Part shown: piece by piece, positions 1 to 9,090 of the stretch | Position numbering within the stretch: the stretch's first letter is position 1 | Layout: each line of letters starts with the position of its first letter | DNA from: Candidatus Omnitrophota bacterium | GTDB lineage: Bacteria > Hinthialibacterota > Hinthialibacteria > Hinthialibacterales > JAKPRU01 | Length of the DNA: 64,000 nt | Direction of reading: 5' to 3' | NCBI GenBank assembly: GCA_029570205.1 | Contig: JAKQSI010000084.1 | Coordinates: forward strand, 47,046 to 111,045 | Made by a program: the position numbers and the translations under genes | The notes under the pieces: model-generated | The model's database searches: none | What the model was told of the DNA's origin: nothing | The model's input: the letters and a program-made list of their open reading frames with translations, nothing else

Positions 1-1089
1 GATAAGGGACTGCCGGCATTCAGCTCGGCCTGGCGAAACTGGATTCTCCGCAAGGCGGGTGAGCAGGCGAAGCGGCTCGATCCGATTCTGGGGGAGTGTC
101 AGGTTACTCCGGGCATTACGGGCGGACTGCACAACACGCTGAAATTGTTTGTCGCACAGGGAGATCCCGTGGTGGTTCCCGATAAGCGCTGGGAAAACTA
201 CGACAATATAATCGAGATCAACCTGGGAGGCAAACCGGCCGAGTTTCCGTTTTTCAGTGGCGACCGATTCAATATCGACGGGATGTGCGATGCAATTCGT
301 TCGGTTTGGAAACGGCAGGATCGTGCCGTCCTGATCCTCAACTTTCCCAATAATCCCACAGGTTATTCTCCGCCACGCGCCGAGGCGGAAGCGATCAAGA
401 ACAGCCTGCTGGAATTGACGGCGTCGGGAAACAAATGGCTTGTAGTCATTTTTGATGACGCCTACGAGGGATATGTGTATGATCCCGGTGCGGCAAACAG
501 GTCTTTGTTTTACGAAATGCTTCCGCAGAAGGGGCTGGTCACCATCAAGCTGGATGGGATCAGCAAGGAAATGCTCTGGTATGGCGGCAGGGTGGGGACG
601 ATCACGATGGCGTATCCGCCGGATTGGGTCAGTGCCGTGGGGCGGAATGCGTTGGACAAGGAATGGGGCAACAAGTTTGCGGGGATTTCGCGAAGCACGT
701 ATTCCAACTGCTCCATGGTAGCGCAGTCGGTAGCGGCAGCAGCCTTGCAGGATATGGATCAGATTCTCGAGGAGAGGAAGGTGTGTATCGGAATCCTGGC
801 GGAACGCTACCGGATTTTCAAAGAGGAACTTAAGAAGATCGACACCACGCGCCTTCAGTGCAACCCGTTTCAGGGTGGATTTTTCAACTTTTTCGACATT
901 GTTCCGAAAGACGGTCCGTCGGCGGAGGATATGGCGGATCACCTGCTCAAGAAATACAAGACAGGAACCATTCCGGTACATTTCGGCTCATTGAACGGTA
1001 TCCGGGTCGCGTTCTGCAGCGTGGAGGCCGAGGACATTCCGAGGTTGTGCGATAATCTCAACAATGCGGCGAAGGACCTGATGCCGTAG
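1..1089 (+). CDS. PLP-dependent aminotransferase, class I/II fold (5' end outside window)
   Basis: The frame is open from base 1, so the true start lies upstream and at least 362 residues are visible. The protein has the look of a fold-type I aminotransferase: a segment NFPNNPTGYSPP typical of the substrate/PLP region, an FDDAYEGY segment where the PLP-pyridine aspartate sits, and DGISKEMLWYGGRVG, where the lysine of SKE would form the Schiff base and the downstream arginine would bind the PLP phosphate. Such enzymes move an amino group between an amino acid and a 2-oxo acid; the substrate cannot be read from the sequence. A TTG at 145 could be mistaken for the start, but the residues before it continue the fold. 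The next gene starts 9 bp downstream, so the two are probably cotranscribed. Confidence 0.85.
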   Translation, partial: DKGLPAFSSAWRNWILRKAGEQAKRLDPILGECQVTPGITGGLHNTLKLFVAQGDPVVVPDKRWENYDNIIEINLGGKPAEFPFFSGDRFNIDGMCDAIRSVWKRQDRAVLILNFPNNPTGYSPPRAEAEAIKNSLLELTASGNKWLVVIFDDAYEGYVYDPGAANRSLFYEMLPQKGLVTIKLDGISKEMLWYGGRVGTITMAYPPDWVSAVGRNALDKEWGNKFAGISRSTYSNCSMVAQSVAAAALQDMDQILEERKVCIGILAERYRIFKEELKKIDTTRLQCNPFQGGFFNFFDIVPKDGPSAEDMADHLLKKYKTGTIPVHFGSLNGIRVAFCSVEAEDIPRLCDNLNNAAKDLMP

Positions 1090-1098
1090 AGGATTTCC

Positions 1099-1476
1099 AT
1101 GAAAATTCGCATCATAGTCGGAGAAATCCGCCTGGAAGCCGAGTTGCTCGCCAACGAAACCGCGCAAGCGATCTACCAGGCCTTGCCGATTGAATCCGGG
1201 TTCTCCACGTGGGGGGATGAGATTTATTTTTCCATCCCTGTGAAGCGGGAATTGGAGAAGGGGACAACGGATGTGGAGATGGGCGATTTGGGATATTGGC
1301 CGCCGGGGAAAGCGTTTTGCATTTTTTATGGTCCCACTCCGGCGTCGGATACGGACAAGCCTGTTCCGGCAAGTAAGGTGACCGTGATCGGCAGGGTGAT
1401 CGGCGATGCGACGGTTTTGCGGGATGCCGCCGCGTCCAAGATTCGCCTGGAGCCTGTTTCGGCGGAAAGCGAATGA
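1099..1476 (+). CDS. Cyclophilin-like (TM1367-type) small protein
   Basis: A 125-residue soluble protein resembling the cyclophilin-like family typified by Thermotoga TM1367. Family-like features are the N-terminal MKIRIIVGEIRLEAEL strand, the segment TWGDEIYFSIP, and GDLGYWPPGKAFCIFYGPTP followed by VTVIGRVIGD. Members share the cyclophilin barrel, but prolyl isomerase activity is not established for most of them, so no reaction is assigned. It starts with ATG 9 bp after the aminotransferase stop and is probably translated from the same mRNA. Confidence 0.8.
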   Translation: MKIRIIVGEIRLEAELLANETAQAIYQALPIESGFSTWGDEIYFSIPVKRELEKGTTDVEMGDLGYWPPGKAFCIFYGPTPASDTDKPVPASKVTVIGRVIGDATVLRDAAASKIRLEPVSAESE

Positions 1477-1617
1477 CCGTGAGTCGCCCACCCGATTTGT
1501 GCGGCGCGTGAATTAAGCGATGAAGAACAGGGCGGCCTTGTATGGACGGATCGGGCCTCTCTATAGTAAGAAAGTGAGTGGCGGAAAGCGAATCGGCTTT
1601 GTTGTTTGATTTTTCAG

Positions 1618-1690
1618 GCCGGCGTAGCTCAGTCGGCAGAGCAGCGGTTTCGTAAACCGCAGGTCACGGGTTCAAGTCCCATCGCCGGCT
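1618..1690 (+). tRNA. tRNA-Thr (anticodon CGT)
   Basis: A full cloverleaf can be drawn. The acceptor stem GCCGGCG pairs perfectly with CGCCGGC. The D arm is GCTC/GAGC, and the anticodon stem GCGGT/ACCGC encloses the loop TTCGTAA, giving anticodon CGT (reads ACG, Thr). The T loop is TTCAAGT. The T stem ACGGG/CCCAT has one C-A mismatch. The discriminator base is T and CCA is not encoded. The gene stands alone between the cyclophilin-like gene and the end of the minus-strand Hdr operon. Confidence 0.95.
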
Positions 1691-1926
1691 CGTTGATTTT
1701 GGAACACTTCGACCCATCAGCCCCCGCATTGCCCTCAGATTTTGCCCGAATGTCGCCCAAACTCTCGTTCTCTGTCATTCTGCTTGACACATTCCGTATA
1801 GTCTGCAGTATGGGGAATGAGGAAATAGACGTCTGAACCCTGATTTCGTGGCGGGCGATTTCACACTGCCGAATACATGGACCCACTCGCCGAACTTCGG
1901 ATTCGCAGTCACAATCGCGGACCCTG

Positions 1927-2619
1927 CTATGCCTTCGGTCCCAGACCGGCGATACATTGATCTTCCCGAATAACCTTTCGTGGCCCGCCATCCGAAGCGG
2001 TTGACCAATCATGCGGCTCGGCAATCCGTGCAAATTGTTCAAGAACACCCAAAGCACACGCCCGATCATAAATGAGCTGCCAGGCACAATCTCGCTCAGC
2101 AACAATCTCGCATTTGCCGTCCCGAGATCCGGCGCACGGTCCGTTTAATAAACGTTTCGCACAACGAGTAATGGGGCAAATCCCGACGAATTCGCCCAGC
2201 CTGCAATTACCACAAGCGGCACATTTCTCGGTCCAGACTCCCGGCGCCTCCAGGATACCGATGAACTGCGTGTTCACACCGGGATAGACTGTCGTATTTG
2301 GGAACCGATCGGCTAACGCCTGCACACCGGCTCCGCAACCCAGCGAGCAAATAGCGTCATACGGCTTCACGCGGGGAGCAAGAAGATCAATAAAGGCATT
2401 CTCGCATTGCCGCTCAATCGTACACTCATCTACAACTACATTGCCCCGACCGATAAGACGAAGCGCCATGCGAAGCGCGGAACCCAGGATCCCCGTCTCG
2501 CGTTCTCCACCGGCGAGGCATACCGTAACACAGGTCCCGCAGCCGACAAGCAGAACACGGCTATGGTCCTTTATCATATCCCGAATTTCAGGTACTTTTT
2601 TCCGGTCCGCAACAATCAT
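1927..2619 (-). CDS. metV: MetV: methylene-THF reductase C-terminal-type zinc/iron-sulfur subunit
   Basis: A 230-residue cysteine-rich protein of the methylene-tetrahydrofolate reductase C-terminal family, which in acetogens forms the MetV partner of MetF. Visible signatures are VGCGTCVTVC near residues 26-34, a CSLGCGAG segment in the middle, and the terminal CAACGNCRLGE...CPITRCAKRLLNGPCAG cysteine array. It is the last gene of the operon. Its ATG overlaps the stop of the upstream mvhD by 4 bp (ATGA) and is preceded by GGAGA. MetV is thought to link the MetF flavin to the Hdr module. The metF of this operon lies about 12 kb upstream, at the other end of the same transcription unit. Confidence 0.9.
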   Translation of the reverse strand: MIVADRKKVPEIRDMIKDHSRVLLVGCGTCVTVCLAGGERETGILGSALRMALRLIGRGNVVVDECTIERQCENAFIDLLAPRVKPYDAICSLGCGAGVQALADRFPNTTVYPGVNTQFIGILEAPGVWTEKCAACGNCRLGEFVGICPITRCAKRLLNGPCAGSRDGKCEIVAERDCAWQLIYDRACALGVLEQFARIAEPHDWSTASDGGPRKVIREDQCIAGLGPKA

Positions 2620-3101
2620 TTCGTCTCTCCTTGAGGAATCGCCTCCTCTTGTATAATGCGTCCGCCCAATTCCCGCTCCTGGTGCAGCCTGTTCGAGTGC
2701 AACGGGCTGAGTCCCAGCCGGGAAATGCGCTCGGCCATCTCTGTCACAATTTGCGCGAAGCGTCCCCCTTCGCCGGAAGACAGGTTATACATTTCCAGCC
2801 GCTCCGGTTCGAGACCGATTTCCGCCAGTATTTTCTTGGCGCGCTCTACCCGTCGCCGCGCCCGCACATTGCCCTCAAGAAAATGGCATCCCCCCTCCAG
2901 GCAACCGGCAACAATTACCCCGTCCGCTCCATACTCAAATGCCAAAAGCAGATGATTGATCTCTACTCTGCCGGTGCACGGCAAGCGAAGTACCCGAACA
3001 CTCTCCGGGTATTGAATCCGCATGGAGCCTGCCAGGTCGGCCGCTGCATACGCGCAGTAATGGCAGCACAATGCGAGGATAATCGGCTCTCTGTCGGCCA
3101 T
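2616..3101 (-). CDS. mvhD: MvhD/FrhD-type [2Fe-2S] subunit 1
   Basis: A 161-residue protein of the MvhD (hydrogenase iron-sulfur subunit, delta) family. The conserved cysteines are LCCHYC (residues 12-16), PCTGR (42) and AGCLEGGCHFLEGN (67 and 72), the usual pattern for the [2Fe-2S] cluster that passes electrons to HdrA. No hydrogenase genes are present in the window, so the donor here is not F420-non-reducing hydrogenase. As in acetogen Hdr-MetFV clusters, MvhD probably acts as the connector between HdrA and MetV. The gene lies 9 bp after hdrA and overlaps metV by 4 bp. A second divergent MvhD-family gene starts this operon. Confidence 0.9.
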   Translation of the reverse strand: MADREPIILALCCHYCAYAAADLAGSMRIQYPESVRVLRLPCTGRVEINHLLLAFEYGADGVIVAGCLEGGCHFLEGNVRARRRVERAKKILAEIGLEPERLEMYNLSSGEGGRFAQIVTEMAERISRLGLSPLHSNRLHQERELGGRIIQEEAIPQGETK

Positions 3102-3110
3102 TTCTCAATC

Positions 3111-6100
3111 CTATTCATTACGCCGGAGCGGTTCCGCCGCCCCGATTTCTTCAAGATAATCAATCGAGCTATCCCACTCACCGGAAGCAACGCGCAGCAG
3201 ACTCTCTACCGCACCAAGGATCTGCGAGTCAAGGTAGTGCCGAAGCTGGACCGCCCTCGCCGGACACTCCGCCGCACAACTTCCGCATCCCATACAGACT
3301 GCCGTCCGGATCTCCGCCTTGTTGAACGAGTTGATTTGCGGGGCCATATACGGGCACACATGCACGCATGTCATACAGGAAATACATTTGTCCGGGTCAA
3401 CCCAGGCGACCTGTCCGCTCACCGCCATTTCTTTATGAGACAAGATCGATGCCGCCCGCGCGGCTACAGCGTTGGCCTGTGAAATTGTTTCGCTGATGAA
3501 TTTTGGCGCCTGCGCTGTGCCGCAGAGGAACACCCCCTCGCTTGCAACATCTACCGGTCGCAACTTTATATGCGCTTCCAGGAAAAATCCGTCCGCATTC
3601 AACGGGACACGAAGCAGATTCGCTATCACCTGCCGATCCGCACGCGGTTCCATGGGGGCCGCGAGGACCAACAGATCGGGCCTCAATTCCAGATAACTGC
3701 CAAGCGACGGTTCCTGTACTCTCACACGAATATCACCGCTCGCCGACACATCCGGCGGGTTATCCGGCTCATAACGTATGAACAAAATACCTTTCTCACG
3801 CGCTTCCCGGTACGCCGCCTCCCGGAAACCGTATGTCCGCATATCCCGATACAAAACAACAATACGCAGATTCGCATAGCGCTCCCGCAGGGCCAAAGCA
3901 TTCTTCACCGCGGTGGTGCAACATACACGGCTGCAATACGGGCGTTCGGCATTCCGCTGCTCTACGCATTGAATCATTACCACAGTCCCGTCGGCGCGAA
4001 GAATTAGAGAATCATTTGCGAGATTCTCTGTGAGCTCCAGTTGCGTCACAATCCTATTGTGCCTGCCGTATCCGAAAGTGTGCGGTTTCATTTCAACAGC
4101 GCCTGTAGCGACCACAATTACGCCGTGCTCAATCTCCCCTTCAGCCCCCTCAATAGCCAATATGGAGCGAAACTCCCCTACATGTCCGCCGACATGTGAA
4201 ACACGAGTATTCAAATGGACCGTGATACGTGGATTGGTCGTTACACGTTCGATGGTCTGAAGAAGAAAAGTCTGTACATTTTCCCCATCCAGAGTCCGAT
4301 GCACACGCAGCGCCGTACCTCCAAGATGCTCACTCTTCTCAATTAAATGCACAGGGAAACCCTGCTCCGCAAGGGAGAGAGCGACGGTCATACCGGCGAT
4401 ACCTCCACCCACCACCAGAGCCGTATTATTCACAGGCACCCTCTCTTCCTGTAGCGGTAACAACTGGGTTGCGCGCCCCACCATCATTCGAACCAGGTCC
4501 ACCGCCTTCTCGGTAGCCTTTTCCGGACGCCCAGAATGAACCCAGGAACATTGGTCACGAATATTGGCCATCTCGAGAAGATACGGATTCAGTCCGGCAT
4601 CCCGCAAGGTATCCCGGAAAATCGGTTCGTGCGTTCGTGGTGTACAGGAAGCGACGACTACACGATTGATACCCCGCTCTCGGATAATCTGTTTCATCTT
4701 GTCCTGGGTGTCATCGGCACAGGTATAGATGTTATGATCCGCATAAACTACATGCGGTAATCGCCGCGCCTCCCCAACGACGGCTTCAATGTCTACAACA
4801 GATGCGATGTTGCTTCCGCAGTGACAAACAAATACACCGACTCTTGGCGGCTCGTCCGTAATGTCTCGCTCGGGCGGATAACTCTTCCTGCGCGTCTCGC
4901 TTCCTCGAGCGGGGGCAAGAAGCGACATCGCCCGCGCTGCCGCAGCGCTTGCCTGTACAACCGTATCTGGAATATCCTTCGGTTCCTGGAACACTCCGCC
5001 GACATAAATACCGTCTCGCGATGAATCCAACGGAGCCAATTCGCGAGTTCTCGCAAATCCCCATTCGTTTAAATCCACTCCCCACTCCTCGGCTTGTCTA
5101 CGAATCGATGAACTCGCCTCCAATCCCACCGACAACACGACCAGATCGAATTCCTCTTCCACCTGCTTCAGATCCGATCCGATATAGGTCAACAAGATGT
5201 TCTTTGTATCGGGCATTTCGTATGTTCGTGAGACAAGAGATCGAATATACCGAATTCCCCGATTTCTTGCCCGCTCATAGTAGCGGTCACACTCCTTACC
5301 GAACGCCCGCAAATCCAGAAAGAACACCGTTACCTCCAAGGCCGGCTCATGTTCCTTCGCAAGAATCGCCTCTTTTGTCGCCGCCATGCAGCACACCGAC
5401 GAGCAGTAATCGTTACCGCATGACGTATCCCGTGATCCGACACATTGAATGAATGCAAGACGTCTCGGCGTGTTTCCGTCTGAAGGTCGAAAGATTCTGC
5501 CCCCTGTCGGTCCGGAAGCGGACAACATGCGTTCAAACTGTACATTTGTTACAACATTCTTTGCAACTCCAAAGCCAAACTCCGCACGACGCGTCGCGTC
5601 AAACGGCTCAAATCCCGGTGTCAACAACACAGCGCCGGCCTGCAACTGGAACGTATGACTACTTTCGCTATGGTTAATCGCCCCCGCTTGACAGGCCTGG
5701 ACACACAACATGCACTCCGAACATCCGGCGCAGTTCAGACAGCGTCGTGCCTCCCGCTGAGCCTCGTCCGCGGTATATGTACATTCTACTTCCCGGAAAT
5801 TCCCAATACGATCTGCAGGGGCAAGTTCCTCCGTATTGACTCGCGGGACGCGGGATATCGTTCTCTTAAGCCGGGCCACATCTTTCTTGCTGAGCGGATT
5901 TGCCTCTCTTTCCGGCAGTCTCAAACCGTCACTTAACGGACGACCTGACAGGTAATTATCAATGGCGCGCGCGGCCCTAGTGCCTTGCGCGATGGCTTCA
6001 ATAACATTGGATGGCCCGGTCACGACATCTCCAGCCGCAAAAATTCCCTCCTTTGATGTAGCCATCGTGATGTTGTCCGTTACAACGGTTCCCAATTCAC

Positions 6101-7637
6101 TGATCTCGAGTTCAAATAATTCCGCCAGTCTTGTGTCGGCGTATTGGCTAATTGCCGGAATCAGCATATCTGCTTCAAAGAAAAACTCCGTGCCCTCGAT
6201 CGGCGCCGGCTCCCATCTCCCGCTTGCATCCCGCTCGCCCAGCTTCATGCGAATACACTGAGCGCCCGTCATTCGCCCATTCTCACTGACAACTCTAATC
6301 GCTGTCGCACCCGCCATGATTTCGATGTTCTCTGCAAGTGCGCCCGCAATTTCCTCCGGCGCGGCAATCATTTCATCGCGACATCGAATCAATATCGTAA
6401 CTGTTTCAGCCCCCAAGCGCCTGGCTACTCTTGCGGCATCGAACGCCGTATTCCCCCCACCGACAACCATTACACGTTTTCCTACCTCTGCCCCTTCATT
6501 CAATGAGAATCGTCTCAGAAACTCTACTCCATAAACGACTCCAGCGCACTGCTCACCGGGGATGCCTAATTTCCGGCTTTCATGGGCGCCGGTCGCGATA
6601 AACACCACATCGAATTCTTTCTCTATCTGCTCTCTCGGAATGTCCTTTCCGACAGAACTTCCCGGTAGGAATGTTACTCCCAGCTTACGAATCGCGGAAA
6701 TGTCCCTCTCCAGAATGTGGCGAGGCAGCCGATACTGTGGAATACCGACCGCCAACATACCGCCCAGAACAGGTAATGCCTCATAGACAATACAGTGATG
6801 CCCGGCGAGAGCTAATGAATGAGCAGCGGCCAGACCCGCCGGCCCGGACCCGATAATGGCTACGGATTTCCCACTCGGCTCAGTCCGGTTCGGCTTGTCC
6901 GATTCGGGAAAGAGATCCATTGCGAATCGTTTCAGTCCGCGTATATTGATCGGCTCATCAATCTCGCGCCGACTGCAGAGAGACTCACACGGATGAAAAC
7001 AGACGCGACCACAAATCGAAGGTAGAGGATTATCCCGACGAATCACATCCGCTGCCTCCTTAATTCTGCCCGCCGCGATCAGAGCCACATACGCCTGAAC
7101 ACTGGAGTCGATGGGGCACCCTGTGCTGCACATTCCGCGACCGTTCTTGCGGATCACGTACGCATTCGGAGCGGCCTGTGCATAGACCCGGTCAATTGCC
7201 TTTCGGGTCCCTATCCCCGCGTCAAAGGTACTCGGCAAGTTAACCGGACAGACAGCCGCGCAATCACCGCACGCCGTGCATTTGTGGATATCAACATAGC
7301 GTGGCCGCCGGCGAACCGTAACCCTAAAGTGCCCGGCTTCTCCTTCAATACGTAACACATCCGAAAGGGTAAATACATCGATATTGATGTCCCGCATACA
7401 TTCCACAAGTTTTGGAGAGATGATGCAGGTAGCGCAATCCCCAGTTGGAAAAGTCTTATCCAGACGGGACATTCCGCCACCCACTGCCGGGCTTTCCTCT
7501 ACCAGGTAAACACGGAATCCGGCAGCGGAGAGATCGAGAGAGGCCTGAATCCCGGCGATTCCCCCGCCGCAGACCAATACCGCACCGCACAAATCGTTCG
7601 ATCCTCCCGAGGCTGAAGGGCAACCGTTCGGATTCAT
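3111..7637 (-). CDS. hdrA: Giant HdrA: HdrA half with inserted GltD/NfnB-like module, fused to a second HdrA
   Basis: At 1508 residues this is more than twice the usual HdrA length of about 650. Domains in order are as follows. An HdrA FAD site lies at about 18-50 (GGGIAG), with a [4Fe-4S] motif CTACGDCAAVCP at 120-131. An inserted GltD/NfnB/DPYD-type module follows: a cysteine-rich N-terminal part at about 170-222, GSGPAG at 263, GGGNTAFDAA at 393 and GIFAAGDVV at 531. The first HdrA then resumes, with CLNCAGCSECMLCVQAC at 633-649 and IQCVGSRD...SSVCC at 730-750. A second complete HdrA begins at about 932, with VCHCGS, FAD motif GGGIAG at 1077, an altered IQCVEQRN motif at 1222, and two [4Fe-4S] motifs at 1418 and 1448. 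Three flavins are predicted. The protein is the expected electron-confurcation hub, and the insert could give it a direct NAD(P)H site. ATGA overlap with hdrB. Confidence 0.93.
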   Translation of the reverse strand: MNPNGCPSASGGSNDLCGAVLVCGGGIAGIQASLDLSAAGFRVYLVEESPAVGGGMSRLDKTFPTGDCATCIISPKLVECMRDINIDVFTLSDVLRIEGEAGHFRVTVRRRPRYVDIHKCTACGDCAAVCPVNLPSTFDAGIGTRKAIDRVYAQAAPNAYVIRKNGRGMCSTGCPIDSSVQAYVALIAAGRIKEAADVIRRDNPLPSICGRVCFHPCESLCSRREIDEPINIRGLKRFAMDLFPESDKPNRTEPSGKSVAIIGSGPAGLAAAHSLALAGHHCIVYEALPVLGGMLAVGIPQYRLPRHILERDISAIRKLGVTFLPGSSVGKDIPREQIEKEFDVVFIATGAHESRKLGIPGEQCAGVVYGVEFLRRFSLNEGAEVGKRVMVVGGGNTAFDAARVARRLGAETVTILIRCRDEMIAAPEEIAGALAENIEIMAGATAIRVVSENGRMTGAQCIRMKLGERDASGRWEPAPIEGTEFFFEADMLIPAISQYADTRLAELFELEISELGTVVTDNITMATSKEGIFAAGDVVTGPSNVIEAIAQGTRAARAIDNYLSGRPLSDGLRLPEREANPLSKKDVARLKRTISRVPRVNTEELAPADRIGNFREVECTYTADEAQREARRCLNCAGCSECMLCVQACQAGAINHSESSHTFQLQAGAVLLTPGFEPFDATRRAEFGFGVAKNVVTNVQFERMLSASGPTGGRIFRPSDGNTPRRLAFIQCVGSRDTSCGNDYCSSVCCMAATKEAILAKEHEPALEVTVFFLDLRAFGKECDRYYERARNRGIRYIRSLVSRTYEMPDTKNILLTYIGSDLKQVEEEFDLVVLSVGLEASSSIRRQAEEWGVDLNEWGFARTRELAPLDSSRDGIYVGGVFQEPKDIPDTVVQASAAAARAMSLLAPARGSETRRKSYPPERDITDEPPRVGVFVCHCGSNIASVVDIEAVVGEARRLPHVVYADHNIYTCADDTQDKMKQIIRERGINRVVVASCTPRTHEPIFRDTLRDAGLNPYLLEMANIRDQCSWVHSGRPEKATEKAVDLVRMMVGRATQLLPLQEERVPVNNTALVVGGGIAGMTVALSLAEQGFPVHLIEKSEHLGGTALRVHRTLDGENVQTFLLQTIERVTTNPRITVHLNTRVSHVGGHVGEFRSILAIEGAEGEIEHGVIVVATGAVEMKPHTFGYGRHNRIVTQLELTENLANDSLILRADGTVVMIQCVEQRNAERPYCSRVCCTTAVKNALALRERYANLRIVVLYRDMRTYGFREAAYREAREKGILFIRYEPDNPPDVSASGDIRVRVQEPSLGSYLELRPDLLVLAAPMEPRADRQVIANLLRVPLNADGFFLEAHIKLRPVDVASEGVFLCGTAQAPKFISETISQANAVAARAASILSHKEMAVSGQVAWVDPDKCISCMTCVHVCPYMAPQINSFNKAEIRTAVCMGCGSCAAECPARAVQLRHYLDSQILGAVESLLRVASGEWDSSIDYLEEIGAAEPLRRNE

Positions 7638-8530
7638 GATCGTTTGCCTCCTTCGGCCGGATTCAGAATCCCGTGTTTCGCTAGAAGCGGCATGGCATCA
7701 ACCGCCGGAGCCTCCAGCGCCAATTCATCCACCGACAGCCCCAACGCCAACCCCAGTAGTTGTGTAATGTAAAGAATCGGGATCTCCGGGACCTCACCGA
7801 ACGACTTCCCGATATCCGCCTGGCGAAGGTCAAGATTGGATTGGCAAAGCGGGCACGCAACGGCGATACATTCGGCTCCGGCGCGGTGCGCCATTGAAAG
7901 TAACCTGTACCCGAGTCGTCGGACGACATCCGGATCGGTAATAGAAAGACTTGCCCCGCAACATTCCGTCTTGTATGGCCAATCAATCGCCTCGGCTCCA
8001 ACGACGCGCAGCACTTCCTCCATACAGGTCGGGTATTCCGGATCGTCGAACGCTACTATTTCGGGAGGCCGCGACAGGAGACAGCCGTAATAACAGGCCA
8101 CTTTCAGACCGCCAAGCGGATGTGAGACATTCCTTCGAATTTCCTCTGTTCCCAGATCGTTAGCCAAGACATCCAGGATGTGCTGGACCTGTACAGAACC
8201 GTCATACGGCATGCCCGTGATTCTCTCGGCACGACTGCATTCCGCCGGATCATGCGTGATCTTATAGTTGGCTGTCCGAAGGCGGGAGTAACATGAGGCG
8301 CACGCCGCCATCACGGGCATCCCCATGTCCCGTGCCCTGAGCAAGCTGAACACGGGAAGCGCCACGGCTAACGACGCATTGCTGGCATGTGCCGGTGTGG
8401 AACCACAACAGATCCAGTCGGCTATCTCATGCAACTCCAAGCGGAGGGCGGCGCAAACGGAAAGCGTGGATTTCTTAAAATCCCAAGCCGTTGATTCCAG
8501 GCTGCAACCGGGGAAAAAAGCGTATTTCAC
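7634..8530 (-). CDS. hdrB: HdrB: heterodisulfide reductase-type subunit B (two CCG domains)
   Basis: A 298-residue soluble protein with two CCG (cysteine-rich) domains. The first reads C9-X31-CC(41,42)-X34-C77-X2-C80, which fits the spacing of motifs that bind the noncubane [4Fe-4S] pair in methanogen HdrB. The second contains ACYYGC, TECCGAS and ACPLC. In methanogens this subunit reduces CoM-S-S-CoB. In bacteria the substrate is usually different; here reduction through MetF or the glutamate-synthase-like proteins is the contextual guess. It overlaps hdrC upstream and hdrA downstream by 4 bp each, which suggests translational coupling. Confidence 0.93.
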   Translation of the reverse strand: MKYAFFPGCSLESTAWDFKKSTLSVCAALRLELHEIADWICCGSTPAHASNASLAVALPVFSLLRARDMGMPVMAACASCYSRLRTANYKITHDPAECSRAERITGMPYDGSVQVQHILDVLANDLGTEEIRRNVSHPLGGLKVACYYGCLLSRPPEIVAFDDPEYPTCMEEVLRVVGAEAIDWPYKTECCGASLSITDPDVVRRLGYRLLSMAHRAGAECIAVACPLCQSNLDLRQADIGKSFGEVPEIPILYITQLLGLALGLSVDELALEAPAVDAMPLLAKHGILNPAEGGKRS

Positions 8531-9087
8531 CGATTTCTTTCCTCCTCATCCGCTCTCTGAAATATCTCTGTAACCTGCGCGACATTAGCCGATCGTGGGG
8601 CTAACACAGAAAGTTTCCTTTTTGCCAATAATTTCCGCGCTTTGTCCAGGTCGGTAAGAAAGTCAAAGCACCGGAATTTGTATGCAGTAAGCATCCCCAG
8701 TTCGAAAATCCGCCCGTGCCTGCGCACGCTCGAAAGAAAAGAACGGTAAAACGTCTCGCCCCGCTTACCGGGAACTCGCAATTTACGTCGGGCCGCGAGG
8801 ATTCGAAGAGTATCCATCACGGTAGCAACGTCGATCCCCATCGGGCAGCGGCTTGTGCAGGCTTCACACGATGCGCAAAGCCAGATCGAGCGACATTTCA
8901 GTACCTCCTCCTCTCCTCCGAGATGGATTAGCCGCATAATTTGGCTTGAAAGAAGATCCATTTCCCGGCCGATGGGACAGCCGGCAGAGCATTTGTGGCA
9001 TTGGACACACGCGCTTACAGGTGTACCGCTGAGTCGCTCAACCTCGCGAAGGAACGCGATGTCTCTCCACTCCAACGTGTCGTTCAT
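8527..9087 (-). CDS. hdrC: HdrC: two-[4Fe-4S] ferredoxin-like subunit
   Basis: A 186-residue HdrC-family protein with two classical clusters: CVQCHKCSAGCP (Cys 27, 30, 33, 37) and CASCEACTSRCP (Cys 71, 74, 77, 81). No transmembrane segment is visible, so this is the soluble HdrC type and not the membrane HdrE-linked type. It would carry electrons between HdrA and HdrB. It starts 3 bp after the end of the amidotransferase/GXGXG gene and overlaps hdrB by 4 bp. Confidence 0.92.
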   Translation of the reverse strand: MNDTLEWRDIAFLREVERLSGTPVSACVQCHKCSAGCPIGREMDLLSSQIMRLIHLGGEEEVLKCRSIWLCASCEACTSRCPMGIDVATVMDTLRILAARRKLRVPGKRGETFYRSFLSSVRRHGRIFELGMLTAYKFRCFDFLTDLDKARKLLAKRKLSVLAPRSANVAQVTEIFQRADEEERNR

Positions 9088-9090
9088 CTC

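Noticed and set aside
1783..1808. TTGACA followed by a TATAGT/AGTATG text on the plus strand after tRNA-Thr
   Set aside because: Spacing to a good -10 is wrong (9 nt to TATAGT; only weak matches at 16-18 nt) and no plus-strand gene follows.
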